The notes beneath the pieces were generated by a model. The model saw only the letters and a list, made by a program, of their open reading frames with translations, was not told the origin of the DNA and searched no databases. DNA of 53,640 nucleotides, from positions 1 through 53,640 of the forward strand of contig NZ_MZXV01000034.1 in assembly GCF_003253745.1 (NCBI RefSeq). Direction: 5' to 3'. The stretch comes from Mesorhizobium kowhaii (GTDB taxonomy: Bacteria; Pseudomonadota; Alphaproteobacteria; Rhizobiales; Rhizobiaceae). This document shows positions 16,851-25,517 of this stretch, one piece after another (positions within the stretch are counted from its first letter, which is position 1; every line of letters begins with the position of its first letter). The position numbers were made by a program, and so were the translations under genes.

Positions 16851-17141
16851 ATGCAGAGAAGGAAGTTCAGCCGCGAGTTCAAGCTTGAGGCGGTGAGGTT
16901 GGTGAAGGATCGTGGCGTCGCGGTTACCCAGGCAGCCCGTGATCTTGATCTCCATGAGAATGTGCTGCGCAAATGGATCCGCGAGACGAGCGTTGATCCG
17001 CAGCATGCCTTTCCCGGTCATGGGCAGATGAAGCCGGAGCAGCTCGAGATCGACCGGCTGCGCAAGGAAGTCGCCAAACTGAAGGCGGAGCGCGACATCC
17101 TAAAAAAGGCCGCAGCCTACTTCGCGAGGGAAGTGACATGA
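16851..17141 (+). CDS. IS3-family OrfA (helix-turn-helix subunit)
   Basis: This 96-residue protein has an N-terminal HTH_8-type helix-turn-helix (RRKFSREFKLEAVRLVKDRG, then VTQAARDLDLHENVLRKWIRE) and a C-terminal leucine-zipper-like coiled coil (EQLEIDRLRKEVAKLKAERDI). OrfA binds the element's ends and normally supplies the N-terminus of the OrfAB transposase through a -1 frameshift; the run CTAAAAAAGG at 17099-17108 is a plausible slippery site. The ATG at 16851 has GGAG about 10 bases upstream. Its stop overlaps the orfB ATG (ATGA at 17138-17141). Confidence 0.9.
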   Translation: MQRRKFSREFKLEAVRLVKDRGVAVTQAARDLDLHENVLRKWIRETSVDPQHAFPGHGQMKPEQLEIDRLRKEVAKLKAERDILKKAAAYFAREVT

Positions 17142-17998
17142 GGTTCGCTTTCATCGCGAGGCACCGGGGCATCTGGCCGGTGGCATGACTGTGCAGTGCG
17201 CTGGATGTGTCCCGCTCGGGCTTCCATGCCTGGCTCAACCGCAGCCCTAGCGTTCGCTCCCGGCATGACGAGATCCTCGTTTCCAGGATCGACCGAAGCT
17301 TCAAGAGCAGCGACCGCACCTACGGCGCGCGTCGGGTCTGGCACGACGTTCTGGCAGAGGGGTTTTCCTGCGGACTGCATCGCATCGAACGCCTCATGCG
17401 GGAGAACGGCCTCCGGGCACGTCCACGCCGGCGCGGACTGCCGAAGGATATCGGCGAGCGAGCCGCCGTGTCGGACAACCTCCTCGATCGCGCCTTCGAG
17501 GCATCGGCCCCGAACCAGAAGTGGGTCGCCGACTTCACCTACGTCTGGACTGCGGAAGGATGGATCTACGTTGCCGCCGTCGTCGATCTGTTCTCCCGCC
17601 GTGTCGTCGGCTGGGCGATGAAGGCCGAGATGACCGCGCAGCTCGTCACCGACGCTCTCATCATGGCGATCTGGAGGAGAGGCAAGCCCGACAGCCTGCT
17701 GCACCACTCCGACCAGGGATCGCAATATACGAGCGAGCAGTTCCAGCGACTGATGGCCGACCACGGCATCACCTGTTCAATGAGCCGGTCGGGCAACGTC
17801 TGGGACAACGCTGCGATGGAGAGCTTCTTCTCGTCGCTCAAGACCGAGCGGACAGCCCGCAAGGTCTACAGGACGAGAGATGACGCGAGGGCGGATGTGT
17901 TCGATTACATCGAGCGCTTCTATAATCCTCGGCGAAGGCACTCGACGCTGGGCTATCTGAGCCCTGTCGAGTTCGAGGAACAAGCTATGCTAGCTTAA
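17138..17998 (+). pseudogene. IS3-family OrfB transposase with in-frame TGA
   Basis: This is the DDE transposase (integrase core). The frame from ATG 17138 reads MRFAFIARHRGIWPVA, then meets TGA at 17186-17188, where relatives have Trp (TGG), then continues LCSALDVSRSGFHAW. The catalytic core is otherwise intact: WVADFTYVWT (Asp), LLHHSDQGSQYTS (Asp), NAAMESFFSSLKTE (Glu). A shorter protein could start at 17207, but it would lack the N-terminus and the OrfAB fusion would end early. I judge this copy inactivated by a single G-to-A change unless the stop is read through. Confidence 0.85.
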
Positions 17999-18002
17999 CC
18001 TC

Positions 18003-19340
18003 GTGTCCGAAAAACCGGTAGCAGGCCAGAAAGTCACACCAGCGGGGCGCAAGATATTCATGCTCCAGTATCAAACCAACTCTGGAGTTCGCCGAAAGCC
18101 CGCCATCGGACGCTTCGGAGAACTGACCGTGGAGCAGGCACGGAAGATCGCCCAGGACTGGCTGGCCGAGGTCCGCCAAGGAAATGACCCCAGCGCTGAG
18201 AAGTCCGCCGCTCGCGCCGCGCCGACCACGAAGCAGCTCTGCGAGAAGTTCATCGAAGAGTATTCCAAGTTGCACAACAAGCCGAACACGGTCGAAGGCA
18301 ACGAGCTCAACATCAAGAACCATATCGTCCCGCGCCTCGGCCGGATGAAGGTCCACGAGGTGACGCGAGCGGATATTTCAACTTTCATGACGGCGCTCTC
18401 CGACCGTCCGATCATCGCCAATCGGACGCTCGCTTGCCTCCGCAAGATGTTCAATCTTTCGGAGATCTGGGGCTATCGGCCGGACGGGTCCAATCCGTGC
18501 CGCCATGTGCAGAAGTATGCGGAGAAGGGTTCGACGCGGTTCATCACCGACGACGAGCTGCGCAAGCTCTTCACCTATCTCGATGCAGCGGAGCGGGACG
18601 GGCTCGAACATCCGTTCCTGACCCTGGCGATCCGCCTGCAATTCGAGTTCGCCGCTCGGATGTCAGAAGTGCTGTCACTCGAATGGCCTTGGATAGACCT
18701 TGAACAGCGCCGCGTCACTTGGCCGGACAGCAAGACCGGCGACATGATTAAACCGCTCAGCGGCGAGGCCCACCGTCTTCTGAGCGAAGCGCCACGCTTC
18801 GAAGACTCGCCCTTCGTCTGCCCATCCATTTTCGATCCCGCCAAATCGATGACGGTGAACACTTATCATCATGGGTGGAAGCGAGTGCTGAAGCGTGCAG
18901 GTATCCCGCATGTCGGGACGCACGGCATCCGGCACCGCGCCGCGACGGACATTGCCAATTCCGGCGTGCCGTTGAAGGTCGGCATGGCCCTCACCGCCCA
19001 CAAGACCGTCGCGATGTTCATGCGCTACATCCACAACGAGGATGACCCGGTCCGCTCGGCCGCTGACGTGGTCGCATCCCGTCGCCGATCGATTGTGACG
19101 CCCAACGCGCCGGCAATCATCGTACCCGCGCCGGAGGCTGTCGAAGCCGCGCCGAGCAAAGCGCCGGAGCCGGCAAAGGAGGTCAGACCGTCACCCCCGC
19201 TCGCGGGCCTCGAAGATGGGAAATACCCGTCCCGTACCAAGGTCGGAAACTATCGGCCGTTCCGCCACCGCAAGGGCGACAACCGCACAGCACCACCGGG
19301 AAGCCGGCGCGAACCTGTCAGCGCGGAGGCGGCGGAATGA
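18003..19340 (+). CDS. Tyrosine integrase, 3' part (N-terminus removed by IS)
   Basis: The open frame of 445 codons begins with GTG inside the IS right end and joins the original integrase at about codon 10. It keeps most of the arm-binding domain (KIFMLQYQTNSGVRRKPAIGRF), the core-binding domain (about 80-170) and the catalytic domain: Arg in FEFAARMSEVLSLEW, HxxR in HGIRHRAATD, Tyr in MFMRYIHN. Translation could restart at the GTG or at ATG 18060, but the missing beta strands of the arm domain make full activity doubtful. A Pro/Ala-rich C-terminal tail (about 365-445) is unusual for the family. The gene belongs to an island or prophage integrated near the tRNA cluster. Confidence 0.75.
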   Translation: MSEKPVAGQKVTPAGRKIFMLQYQTNSGVRRKPAIGRFGELTVEQARKIAQDWLAEVRQGNDPSAEKSAARAAPTTKQLCEKFIEEYSKLHNKPNTVEGNELNIKNHIVPRLGRMKVHEVTRADISTFMTALSDRPIIANRTLACLRKMFNLSEIWGYRPDGSNPCRHVQKYAEKGSTRFITDDELRKLFTYLDAAERDGLEHPFLTLAIRLQFEFAARMSEVLSLEWPWIDLEQRRVTWPDSKTGDMIKPLSGEAHRLLSEAPRFEDSPFVCPSIFDPAKSMTVNTYHHGWKRVLKRAGIPHVGTHGIRHRAATDIANSGVPLKVGMALTAHKTVAMFMRYIHNEDDPVRSAADVVASRRRSIVTPNAPAIIVPAPEAVEAAPSKAPEPAKEVRPSPPLAGLEDGKYPSRTKVGNYRPFRHRKGDNRTAPPGSRREPVSAEAAE

Positions 19341-19371
19341 AAGCCTCCAAACCCGTAACCACACGTCGGAT

Positions 19372-19542
19372 ATGGTCAGACGCGATGGCCGACCGCCAAT
19401 CGCGCTCGGCTCGCAGTGGCTCCGCACGCGCCAGGCGGCGCTTTATCTCAACCTTTCCTGTCGCACCCTGGAGAAGCTTCGCTCCTCCGGGGGCGGGCCT
19501 GCCTATCGAAAAGTCGGCGGGACCGTCCTCTATCGCAGATGA
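19372..19542 (+). pseudogene. AlpA/excisionase-like helix-turn-helix, truncated
   Basis: A 56-residue frame contains QWLRTRQAALYLNLSCRTLE and GPAYRKVGGTVLYR, the MerR-like helix-turn-helix of AlpA/excisionase proteins that usually accompany integrases. Relatives continue with D-D-L-x-A-W after LYR; here a stop follows directly. The next frame (DEYEAKAEQFDELVARA) looks like a fragment of a different small protein, so a deletion probably joined the two. It lies just after the integrase. Confidence 0.55.
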
Positions 19543-19934
19543 GTACGAGGCAAAAGCCGAGCAATTCGACGAACTCGTCGCGAGAGCAACATCTTGCGGC
19601 ATCTGTTCGAGACCGTCGTAAAGCGCGGCATGGAAGAGGGCCTTGTCGGAGCCGAAGGTTGCCGTCGACGCCAGCCTGATCACTGCGGATGCTACCTGGA
19701 AACACGCGAGATGCGCCACGATTGCGGCCGCGTGGCGTTGACATTTCCGCTGCGAATTGCGGGCTCGCGTTATGGATCGCTGAGCACCTATCGGACCCGA
19801 ATTCTGGCGTAAGCGGCGCTGCCAGATGAACCACTTCGTCCGGGCTGAACGCGCGACACGCCCGGCTGATCCGGCCGCCCGAGATCAACGCGCTGCGCTC
19901 AGTCACGCGGCAACGCCGGATTGATGACCAGAAC
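19543..19934. other. Degraded island remnant
   Basis: No intact gene is seen. Residues DEYEAKAEQFDELVARA at about 19541-19591 resemble the start of small helical proteins common in Rhizobiales. Beyond that, open frames are short and unlike known families. Confidence 0.35.
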
Positions 19935-20525
19935 TCAGGCCGCCTCCGCAACCTCGTCGCCGGAGCGGCCTTCCTTGAGCGTGTTGGCCCACCAGACAAG
20001 CTCGTCCAGCATCGGCTTGGCGGAGTCGTCGAGGTAGGGATAGTCCGCCATGGACTTGCCCTCGCGCTGCATGCCGATCATCTCGATCATTCCGATATGA
20101 ACGGAGCGCTTGAGCGTAGCGGCGTTGAGGCTCAGTTGCAACTGTCCGACGGCGCGGGCTGCGCCGGTGCCGCCATAGCCGAGGAAGGCCACCGGCTTGC
20201 GCTGGATCTCGGAGTAGAGATAGTCGAGGGCATTCTTCAGCACGGCCGGGATGCCGTGATTATATTCCGCCGTAACGAAGATGTAGCCGTCGAGGCTGGC
20301 GATCTTCTTGCCCCAGCGCAGTGCTAGCTCGTTCTGCGGCGGTGCCTGGTGCAGCGGCATTTTTTCCTCGAAGAACGGCATGGGATAGTCGCGCAGATCG
20401 ACAATCTCGAAATCGGCGTCATCGCGCTTTTTGGCGATATTGAACAGCCAGTTCGTCGGGATATCGGCGAACCGCCCGGGACGGGTCGTGCTGATGATGA
20501 TACCGATTTTGGGTCGCTTTTGCAT
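19935..20525 (-). CDS. NAD(P)H-dependent FMN reductase family protein
   Basis: This 196-residue flavodoxin-like oxidoreductase shows the phosphate-binding loop ISTTRPGRFADIPTNWL (about 9-26), the central TAEYNHGIPAVLKNALDYL (flavin-contact motif E/P-Y-N) and GYGGTGAARAV. Relatives reduce FMN, quinones, chromate or azo compounds with NAD(P)H in the cytoplasm. The ATG at 20525 is preferred (AGGAAA about 9 bases before); a GTG 18 bases upstream is possible. It lies 115 bp downstream of an HxlR-type regulator on the same strand, and a perfect ACTTAC/GTAAGT palindrome lies between them, so it is probably repressed by that regulator until electrophile or oxidant stress. Confidence 0.85.
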   Translation of the reverse strand: MQKRPKIGIIISTTRPGRFADIPTNWLFNIAKKRDDADFEIVDLRDYPMPFFEEKMPLHQAPPQNELALRWGKKIASLDGYIFVTAEYNHGIPAVLKNALDYLYSEIQRKPVAFLGYGGTGAARAVGQLQLSLNAATLKRSVHIGMIEMIGMQREGKSMADYPYLDDSAKPMLDELVWWANTLKEGRSGDEVAEAA

Positions 20526-20610
20526 CGTCGCTTTCCTGGACACTCACGAATGGTAAGCAACGATATGGTGATCACCGAAAAGGGCGCAAGACGGCACTTT
20601 TTCAGAAGTG

Positions 20611-20628
20611 ACTTACCCGCCAGTAAGT
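20611..20628. promoter_or_regulatory. Candidate HxlR-type operator (perfect palindrome)
   Basis: The sequence ACTTAC-CCGCCA-GTAAGT is a perfect inverted repeat with 6-bp arms. It is located 86 bp before the FMN reductase ATG and 13 bp after the HxlR stop. HxlR/QorR-type regulators are known to bind palindromes with ACTTAC/GTAAGT-like half-sites. The match in form and position supports the call; binding is not shown. Confidence 0.55.
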
Positions 20629-20640
20629 TAGGTCGCTGGC

Positions 20641-20979
20641 TCAGCCGGGGGCCGACGGCTGGTTCTCCATGACCCACTTACCGACCGGGGCGAGCGCAAG
20701 TTTGAGCGAGCGTCCACGGTCGGAGAGCTCGTATTCGACGCGCGGGGGGATCGTGGGGTAAACCGTCCGGATCAGAACCCCGTCGCGTTCGAGATTTCGC
20801 AGCGTAACGGTCAGCATGCGCTGGGAGATGCCGTTAATCGCACGGTGCAATTCGCCAAAGCGCATCCGCCGATCGCCGAGTACCATCAGAAGCAGGATTG
20901 TCCATTTGTCGCCGACCCGCTCCAGGAAATCTCCGACCCTGCGGCAATTCGGGAGAAGGTGCTGTGGTTCAGTGGTCAT
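20641..20979 (-). CDS. HxlR-family transcriptional regulator
   Basis: This 112-residue winged-helix regulator contains DFLERVGDKWTILLLMVLGD, GELHRAINGISQRMLTVTLRNLERDGVL and PPRVEYELSDRGRSL, the HxlR signature in order. Family members are dimeric and often sense electrophiles or oxidants through a cysteine near the N-terminus; here Cys sits in HLLPNCRRVGDF. The start MTTEPQHLL at 20979 gives the standard length; the frame is open about 70 codons further upstream without homology. The downstream FMN reductase is the likely target. Confidence 0.88.
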   Translation of the reverse strand: MTTEPQHLLPNCRRVGDFLERVGDKWTILLLMVLGDRRMRFGELHRAINGISQRMLTVTLRNLERDGVLIRTVYPTIPPRVEYELSDRGRSLKLALAPVGKWVMENQPSAPG

Positions 20980-21139
20980 GTGGCAAACATAAGGTCGATC
21001 ACGCCATAAACAAAGACCGTCGGCACGTCGATCTCGGCGATCGTCTGGCGGACTGGCGGTAACGTTGCCACATCCCCATTGCCACGACGAAGTGCTGCTG
21101 GTGTAGTCCTCGGTCGGCCACAGTTCGTCGCAGATGTAT

Positions 21140-22423
21140 CTAAGCTGCCTGTCCATAACGGCGAACTCGGAGGTTGGCTTGCTCTGCATGCCCCGCAAAA
21201 CCTTCGAGGTTGCAAAGTCGTGAACAGTAAGCCCCGATCAGGGCGCTGGCGTCGTCAGTGGTCACTTTTTGGTAAGTGCAGGTCTTTAGGAACTTCCCGA
21301 CCCACAGCCCCCCTGTGTAGCGCGCTGCCGTCTTTGTCGGCAGCGTATGGTTGGTGCCTATGACCTTGTCCCCAAACGCGACGTTGGTGCGCGGGCCAAG
21401 GAAAAGGGCGCCATAGTTGGTCATGTTGTCGAGGAAGTAGTCCAAATTTCTGGTCATGACCTGAACATGCTCGGACGCGATAAGGTCAGCTTGCGCGACC
21501 ATCTCGGCATCATTGTCGCAAACGATTACCTCACCAAAATCGGCCCAGGCTCTACCTGCAAGTGCGGCAGTTGGCAGTACTTTTAGTTGCCGCTGGATTT
21601 CGGCCATCGTGTCGTATGCAAGCTTTTCGGACGTGGTCAGCAATACGGCAGGAGAATCGACCCCGTGCTCGGCCTGCCCAAGCAGGTCCGCGGCACAAAG
21701 CTCGCCATCGACGCTATCATCGGCAATGACCAACGTCTCGGTTGGGCCAGCGAACAGGTCTATCCCAACTCGCCCGTAGAGCTGGCGCTTGGCTTCCGCC
21801 ACGAACGCGTTGCCTGGACCCACAATCATGTCTACCGGAGCAATTGTCGCTGTCCCAAACGCCATTGCTGCAACGGCCTGTACGCCCCCGAGGACGTAAA
21901 TTTCGTCGGCGCCTCCAAAATGCATCGCCGCGACAATCGCAGGATGTGGACTACCACGGAACGGCGGCGCGCAGGCGATCACGCGTTTGACGCCAGCCAC
22001 CTTGGCCGTGACGACGCTCATATGTGCCGAGGCCACCATCGGGTATCGTCCGCCGGGCACATAACAACCTACCGCATTGACCGGAATGTTCTTGTGACCG
22101 AGCCTGACACCTGGAAGCGTCTCGACCTCGATGTCCAGAATGGCTGCGCGCTGATGCGTCGCGAAATTGCGGACTTGGGCTTGCGCAAAGTGGATATCGT
22201 CCAAATCGCGTTTCGACACATTCGACAGTGCATGTTCGATATCGGTGTCCGACAGCCTGAATTGCTGCGGCGACCAATCGTCGAAGCGCCGAGATAAGTC
22301 CCGGACAGCTGCGTCGCCTCGCATTTCTACGTCAGCAAGGATCTCCTCGACCGTAGCTCGCGTCGTTGCGTTGGTCGCAGCGACCGTACCGGCATTCTCG
22401 CCTCGCTTGAGGTATCTGATCAT
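21140..22423 (-). CDS. Histidinol dehydrogenase family enzyme (HpsN-like)
   Basis: This 427-residue NAD- and zinc-dependent alcohol dehydrogenase of the HisD family oxidises a primary alcohol to a carboxylate in two steps. Conserved residues are visible: zinc-site Gln/His in LLGQAEHG, catalytic Glu-His in ASEHVQ, Asp in FGDKVIGTNH and His in EGFAGHAE. The N-terminal GCYVPGGRYP is typical of the sulfopropanediol dehydrogenase-like branch, not of biosynthetic HisD. It is the last gene of a minus-strand operon, with its ATG overlapping the permease stop (ATGA). No other his gene is near, so a catabolic role on the imported substrate is likely. Sulfopropanediol itself is only one possibility. Confidence 0.8.
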   Translation of the reverse strand: MIRYLKRGENAGTVAATNATTRATVEEILADVEMRGDAAVRDLSRRFDDWSPQQFRLSDTDIEHALSNVSKRDLDDIHFAQAQVRNFATHQRAAILDIEVETLPGVRLGHKNIPVNAVGCYVPGGRYPMVASAHMSVVTAKVAGVKRVIACAPPFRGSPHPAIVAAMHFGGADEIYVLGGVQAVAAMAFGTATIAPVDMIVGPGNAFVAEAKRQLYGRVGIDLFAGPTETLVIADDSVDGELCAADLLGQAEHGVDSPAVLLTTSEKLAYDTMAEIQRQLKVLPTAALAGRAWADFGEVIVCDNDAEMVAQADLIASEHVQVMTRNLDYFLDNMTNYGALFLGPRTNVAFGDKVIGTNHTLPTKTAARYTGGLWVGKFLKTCTYQKVTTDDASALIGAYCSRLCNLEGFAGHAEQANLRVRRYGQAA

Positions 22424-23256
22424 TTGGTATCCTCTGTCTCTGACTGGAGGTTGGTGGAGTCCCGTCCACGCAACGCCAGAAACGCGGCAAGCAAGGTGAT
22501 GGAAAACGCAATCATCACGGTTGCAGCTGCGGCGATCGTTGGTGTCAGAAATTCCCGGGCGGAGGTGAACATCTCGCGCGGCAGGGTGCGTTGGCCCGGA
22601 CCAGCAAGGAAAAGCGTCACCACGATTTCGTCGAGCGATGTCGCGAATGAGAACAGCGCGCCCGAAAGTATCCCAGGAAGCGCGACAGGCAGAGTTATGG
22701 CAAAGAAGCTGCGAAGCGGAGAGGCGCCGGCGCTAGCAGCCGCCCAGAGCTGGCGTTCGTCAAGTGCCGCCAGTGCTGCGGATGTCGTCACCAATTGAAA
22801 CGGCACCGCAAGCGTGGCGTGCGCCAGGATGAGACCCAAGTAGGTCCCAGTCAGGCCCAGTGCCGAGAACATGAAATACATTCCGACCCCGACGATTACG
22901 GTCGGCACGACCAGCGGAGCCAGCACGACGGCGCGGACCAGACTTCCAACCCGCCCGCGCGACGTACGAAGCCCGAGCGCTGCGCCAGTTCCCAGAACAA
23001 CTGAGATGATCGTCGCCCCTGAACCCACGATAAGGCTGTTAATCAAGGCCCCGCGCCAGACGTCGGAGCCAAAGAAATCAGCAAACCATCGAAGTGAAAG
23101 GCCTGCCATAGGAAAGCTCAGTTCGTTGCCCGCATTGAAGGCCAACGGCACGATCACCAGGATGGGCGCCACGAGATAGATGAGAACCAGCGCCGACCAG
23201 ACCGCGAGCAGCCAGTTTCCGATCCTTGCAGCCAAGGAGCGTTTGTGGGGTTTCAT
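22420..23256 (-). CDS. ABC importer inner-membrane permease (PotC-type)
   Basis: This 278-residue permease has about six transmembrane segments: TM1 LLAVWSALVLIYLVAPILVI, later GATIISVVLGTGAALGL, AVVLAPLVVPTVIVGVGMYF and others. The EAA loop is LWAAASAGASPLRSFFAITLP at about residue 180, the coupling site for the ATPase. It is the PotC/YdcV type that pairs with a PotB-type permease. The start at 23256 (MKPHKRSL) overlaps the stop of the upstream permease (ATGA), and its own stop overlaps the hisD-like ATG. The substrate is unknown. Confidence 0.85.
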   Translation of the reverse strand: MKPHKRSLAARIGNWLLAVWSALVLIYLVAPILVIVPLAFNAGNELSFPMAGLSLRWFADFFGSDVWRGALINSLIVGSGATIISVVLGTGAALGLRTSRGRVGSLVRAVVLAPLVVPTVIVGVGMYFMFSALGLTGTYLGLILAHATLAVPFQLVTTSAALAALDERQLWAAASAGASPLRSFFAITLPVALPGILSGALFSFATSLDEIVVTLFLAGPGQRTLPREMFTSAREFLTPTIAAAATVMIAFSITLLAAFLALRGRDSTNLQSETEDTK

Positions 23257-24440
23257 CGGTCGGCCGCCCCCTGGTCTTTGGCGAATCCGGTTAGCGTCTG
23301 GCGTAATGCCAGCAGAAGCGCGGTACTGACTGTGAGCACAAGACCGAGCGCGGAGGCGAGGCCCCAATTGCCGGTGCCCGTGGTGAACAATGAGATATAG
23401 GCGCCGATCGTCTGGTCAGCGGGGCCGCCCACCAGTGCGGGGGTCACGTAGAAGCCCAATGTCAGCACGAAAACCAGCATAGCGCCTGCTGCGAGGCCGG
23501 GTAGGATTTGGGGCAGGTAGGCGCTCCAGAATGCGCGGAGCGGACCAGCACCCAGCGAAGCCGCCGCGTCCGTGAGCCGGTGATCGACTGCGCGCATCGA
23601 GGCAAGCAACGGCAGGGCAAGAAACGGCAACATCACATGGGTGAGCACAACAATGACCGCGAAGCGATTGTGAAGCAGCGGAAGCGGCCGGTTAATCAGC
23701 CCAGAGGCTTCCAACAGTTGGTTGATCACGCCACGATCCTGCAACAGAACGATCCAGGCAGTCGTGCGAACGATGATCGAAGTCCAGAATGGCAGCATGA
23801 TGATAAGCACAGCGCCACGCTGGATGACCGAAGAGGATTGAGAAATGAAAAAGCAAAGCGGAAACGCGAGCACCAGGGCGCACACAGTGGTGAGGAACGC
23901 GATGACGAAGGTGCGAAGAAGAATGTTCCTGTAGAGACCGCCAGTCTCGTAGGAATCCTTGACGCCGTTGCCGAAGTCGCGACGAAGGTCGAAGGCGCCA
24001 AGAAGATAGAAGCTCGAATAAGGGCCTGCAGCGCGCTTTAGCATCTGCCAGGTTCCGGGTTGCGCCCAGCGCCCGTCGATCTCCGCAAGGTTCGTCGCGC
24101 CACTTTTGAGGCGCTGAGCGGTCAGCCGAAGTAGCGAGTTGGCCTTGGGATCCTCATAGGACAGACGCCGCCCAAGCGCGGCGAGTTTCTGAGGCGCTGC
24201 CGCCGGAAGGTCCAAAAGCAAAGCCTGGCTGGCTTCGGCAGGTACCACGCTCTGCCCGTCCCAGGGTCGAAGTGCCGCCGCCACGTTCGGCAATGATGCT
24301 TGCATTTCATCGTCGGTGACGCTGGTGCGCACCACCTCGAGCAGTGGGACGACAAAGGTAACAAGGAGCATGGCGAGCACAGGAATTACGAGCGCATATC
24401 CCCGTATCGCGCGCCATGTCTCATGCGGGTGCATCTTCAT
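23253..24440 (-). CDS. ABC importer permease (PotB-type) with large periplasmic insertion
   Basis: This 395-residue permease is about 110 residues longer than usual PotB proteins. TM1 (YALVIPVLAMLLVTFVVPLL) is followed by about 120 hydrophilic residues (about 45-160) before the next membrane segment (ILLRTFVIAFLTTVCALVLA). That loop should face the periplasm and may contact the binding protein or substrate. The EAA loop is TDAAASLGAGPLRAFWSAYLP. The start MKMHPHET at 24440 is preceded by GAGG. It lies 14 bp after the binding-protein gene and overlaps the second permease by 4 bp. Confidence 0.85.
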   Translation of the reverse strand: MKMHPHETWRAIRGYALVIPVLAMLLVTFVVPLLEVVRTSVTDDEMQASLPNVAAALRPWDGQSVVPAEASQALLLDLPAAAPQKLAALGRRLSYEDPKANSLLRLTAQRLKSGATNLAEIDGRWAQPGTWQMLKRAAGPYSSFYLLGAFDLRRDFGNGVKDSYETGGLYRNILLRTFVIAFLTTVCALVLAFPLCFFISQSSSVIQRGAVLIIMLPFWTSIIVRTTAWIVLLQDRGVINQLLEASGLINRPLPLLHNRFAVIVVLTHVMLPFLALPLLASMRAVDHRLTDAAASLGAGPLRAFWSAYLPQILPGLAAGAMLVFVLTLGFYVTPALVGGPADQTIGAYISLFTTGTGNWGLASALGLVLTVSTALLLALRQTLTGFAKDQGAADR

Positions 24441-24454
24441 CCGCCTCGGTGCCG

Positions 24455-25501
24455 TTACTGGCCGGACCAAGCGGCCCAGCGGGCAGTCAGCGCGTCGGTG
24501 TTGTCTACCCAAAAGCGATCGTCTAACTGCAACACGTTAGCGGCATTGGCCGGCGAGGTCGGCAGGTCGGTGAGGACGGAAGGATCAATTTCCTTGAGCG
24601 CTGCGAGGGACGTGATGCCGATGGGCTGGCCGGCAGGAAGCAGCTTTTGCCGCTCGGGCTTCTGGTAATCCTTCAGGAACCTATAGGCGAGGTCGACGAA
24701 GGGCGAGTTCTTCATGATCACCCAGCTGTCGACGGTCTGCAGCGACTGGTTCCAGACCAAACCAAAATTCTTCTTGTCGTTCCGTACGGCGTTAGTGACA
24801 CGACCATTGTAGGACGTTGTCATAGTCACCTCTCCCGACGACAGCATCTGGATCGGCTGCGCACCGGACTTCCAAAAGATCAACGACGATTTTATGCTAT
24901 CGAGCTTGGCGAAGGCTCGCTCCACGCCCGCATCCGTGGACAGAGTTGCATAAACATCTTTCGGCGCGACGCCATCGGCCATCAGCGCAATTTCGAGATT
25001 GCCTTTCGGACTCCCGCGCAACGCGCGCTTGCCAGGAAAGGCCTGGAGATCGAAGAAATCCTTCCAGTCCTTCGGCGCAGTCTTCAGCGCGGTAGCATCA
25101 TAGCCAAGGACAAAGTTGTAAATGATCGCCCCCACGCCACAGTGGCTAAGGCTTCCGGGAACGAGTGCAGAAGCGGGAGGCAGGCGAGACGTATCGAGCT
25201 CGACAAACAAGCCCTCATCACAACCGATCTGCTGCTCTTCTGATTCAACCTGGATGACATCCCAGCCTCCATCCGGCATCGCCGCCTTCGCACGGAGGAT
25301 GCCTATTCCGTTGTCCCAACTGTCGTCCACGACCGGCACACCCGCATCCTTGGCGAATGGCGCAAAGAATACCTCTTTCTGAAGGGCTTGGAACGAGCCG
25401 CCACCAGCCACGACCGTGAAGTCTCGTGCGGCGGCCGGCAGGGTGGCGCCTATGGCTGCTACCGACGCGAAAGCGAGGATTTGGAAGAGACGGCTATGCA
25501 T
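24455..25501 (-). CDS. Periplasmic substrate-binding protein, PotD/F-like (family 1)
   Basis: This is a 348-residue exported binding protein. A Sec signal peptide (MHSRLFQILAFASVAAIGAT, cleavage after ...PAAA-RD near residue 25) precedes a PotD/IdiA-like bilobed domain: VVAGGGSFQALQKEVFFAPFA, DVIQVESEEQQIGCDEGLF, ALRGSPKGNLEIAL, YNGRVTNAV. It delivers its ligand to the two permeases encoded next. It lies 16 bp after the ATPase gene. Similar proteins bind polyamines, opines, phosphonates or aromatic acids; no residue pattern here let me choose. Confidence 0.85.
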   Translation of the reverse strand: MHSRLFQILAFASVAAIGATLPAAARDFTVVAGGGSFQALQKEVFFAPFAKDAGVPVVDDSWDNGIGILRAKAAMPDGGWDVIQVESEEQQIGCDEGLFVELDTSRLPPASALVPGSLSHCGVGAIIYNFVLGYDATALKTAPKDWKDFFDLQAFPGKRALRGSPKGNLEIALMADGVAPKDVYATLSTDAGVERAFAKLDSIKSSLIFWKSGAQPIQMLSSGEVTMTTSYNGRVTNAVRNDKKNFGLVWNQSLQTVDSWVIMKNSPFVDLAYRFLKDYQKPERQKLLPAGQPIGITSLAALKEIDPSVLTDLPTSPANAANVLQLDDRFWVDNTDALTARWAAWSGQ

Positions 25502-25517
25502 TTCGAAAACCCCTCTG

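Larger units (their letters stand above)
16790..18028 (+). mobile_element. IS3-family insertion sequence, 1239 bp, GAA target duplication
   Basis: The exact ends are visible. The left end starts TGGCCTGCTGCCGGTTT, and the right end, reverse complemented, starts TGGCCTGCTACCGGTTT, with imperfect identity over about 35 bp. The target trinucleotide GAA is duplicated at 16787-16789 and 18029-18031, and removing the element plus one GAA restores the integrase frame. It carries overlapping orfA and orfB on the plus strand, as in IS3-family elements. The orfB copy has a nonsense codon, so this copy may no longer transpose on its own. Confidence 0.92.

Noticed and set aside
20567..20576. Palindrome GGTGATCACC between HxlR and the FMN reductase
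   Set aside because: A 10-bp GC-rich palindrome is expected by chance in such sequence; the ACTTAC/GTAAGT site fits the regulator family better.
21140..22423. Biosynthetic histidinol dehydrogenase (hisD)
   Set aside because: No other histidine genes are nearby and the gene is coupled to a transporter; a catabolic HpsN-like role fits better.
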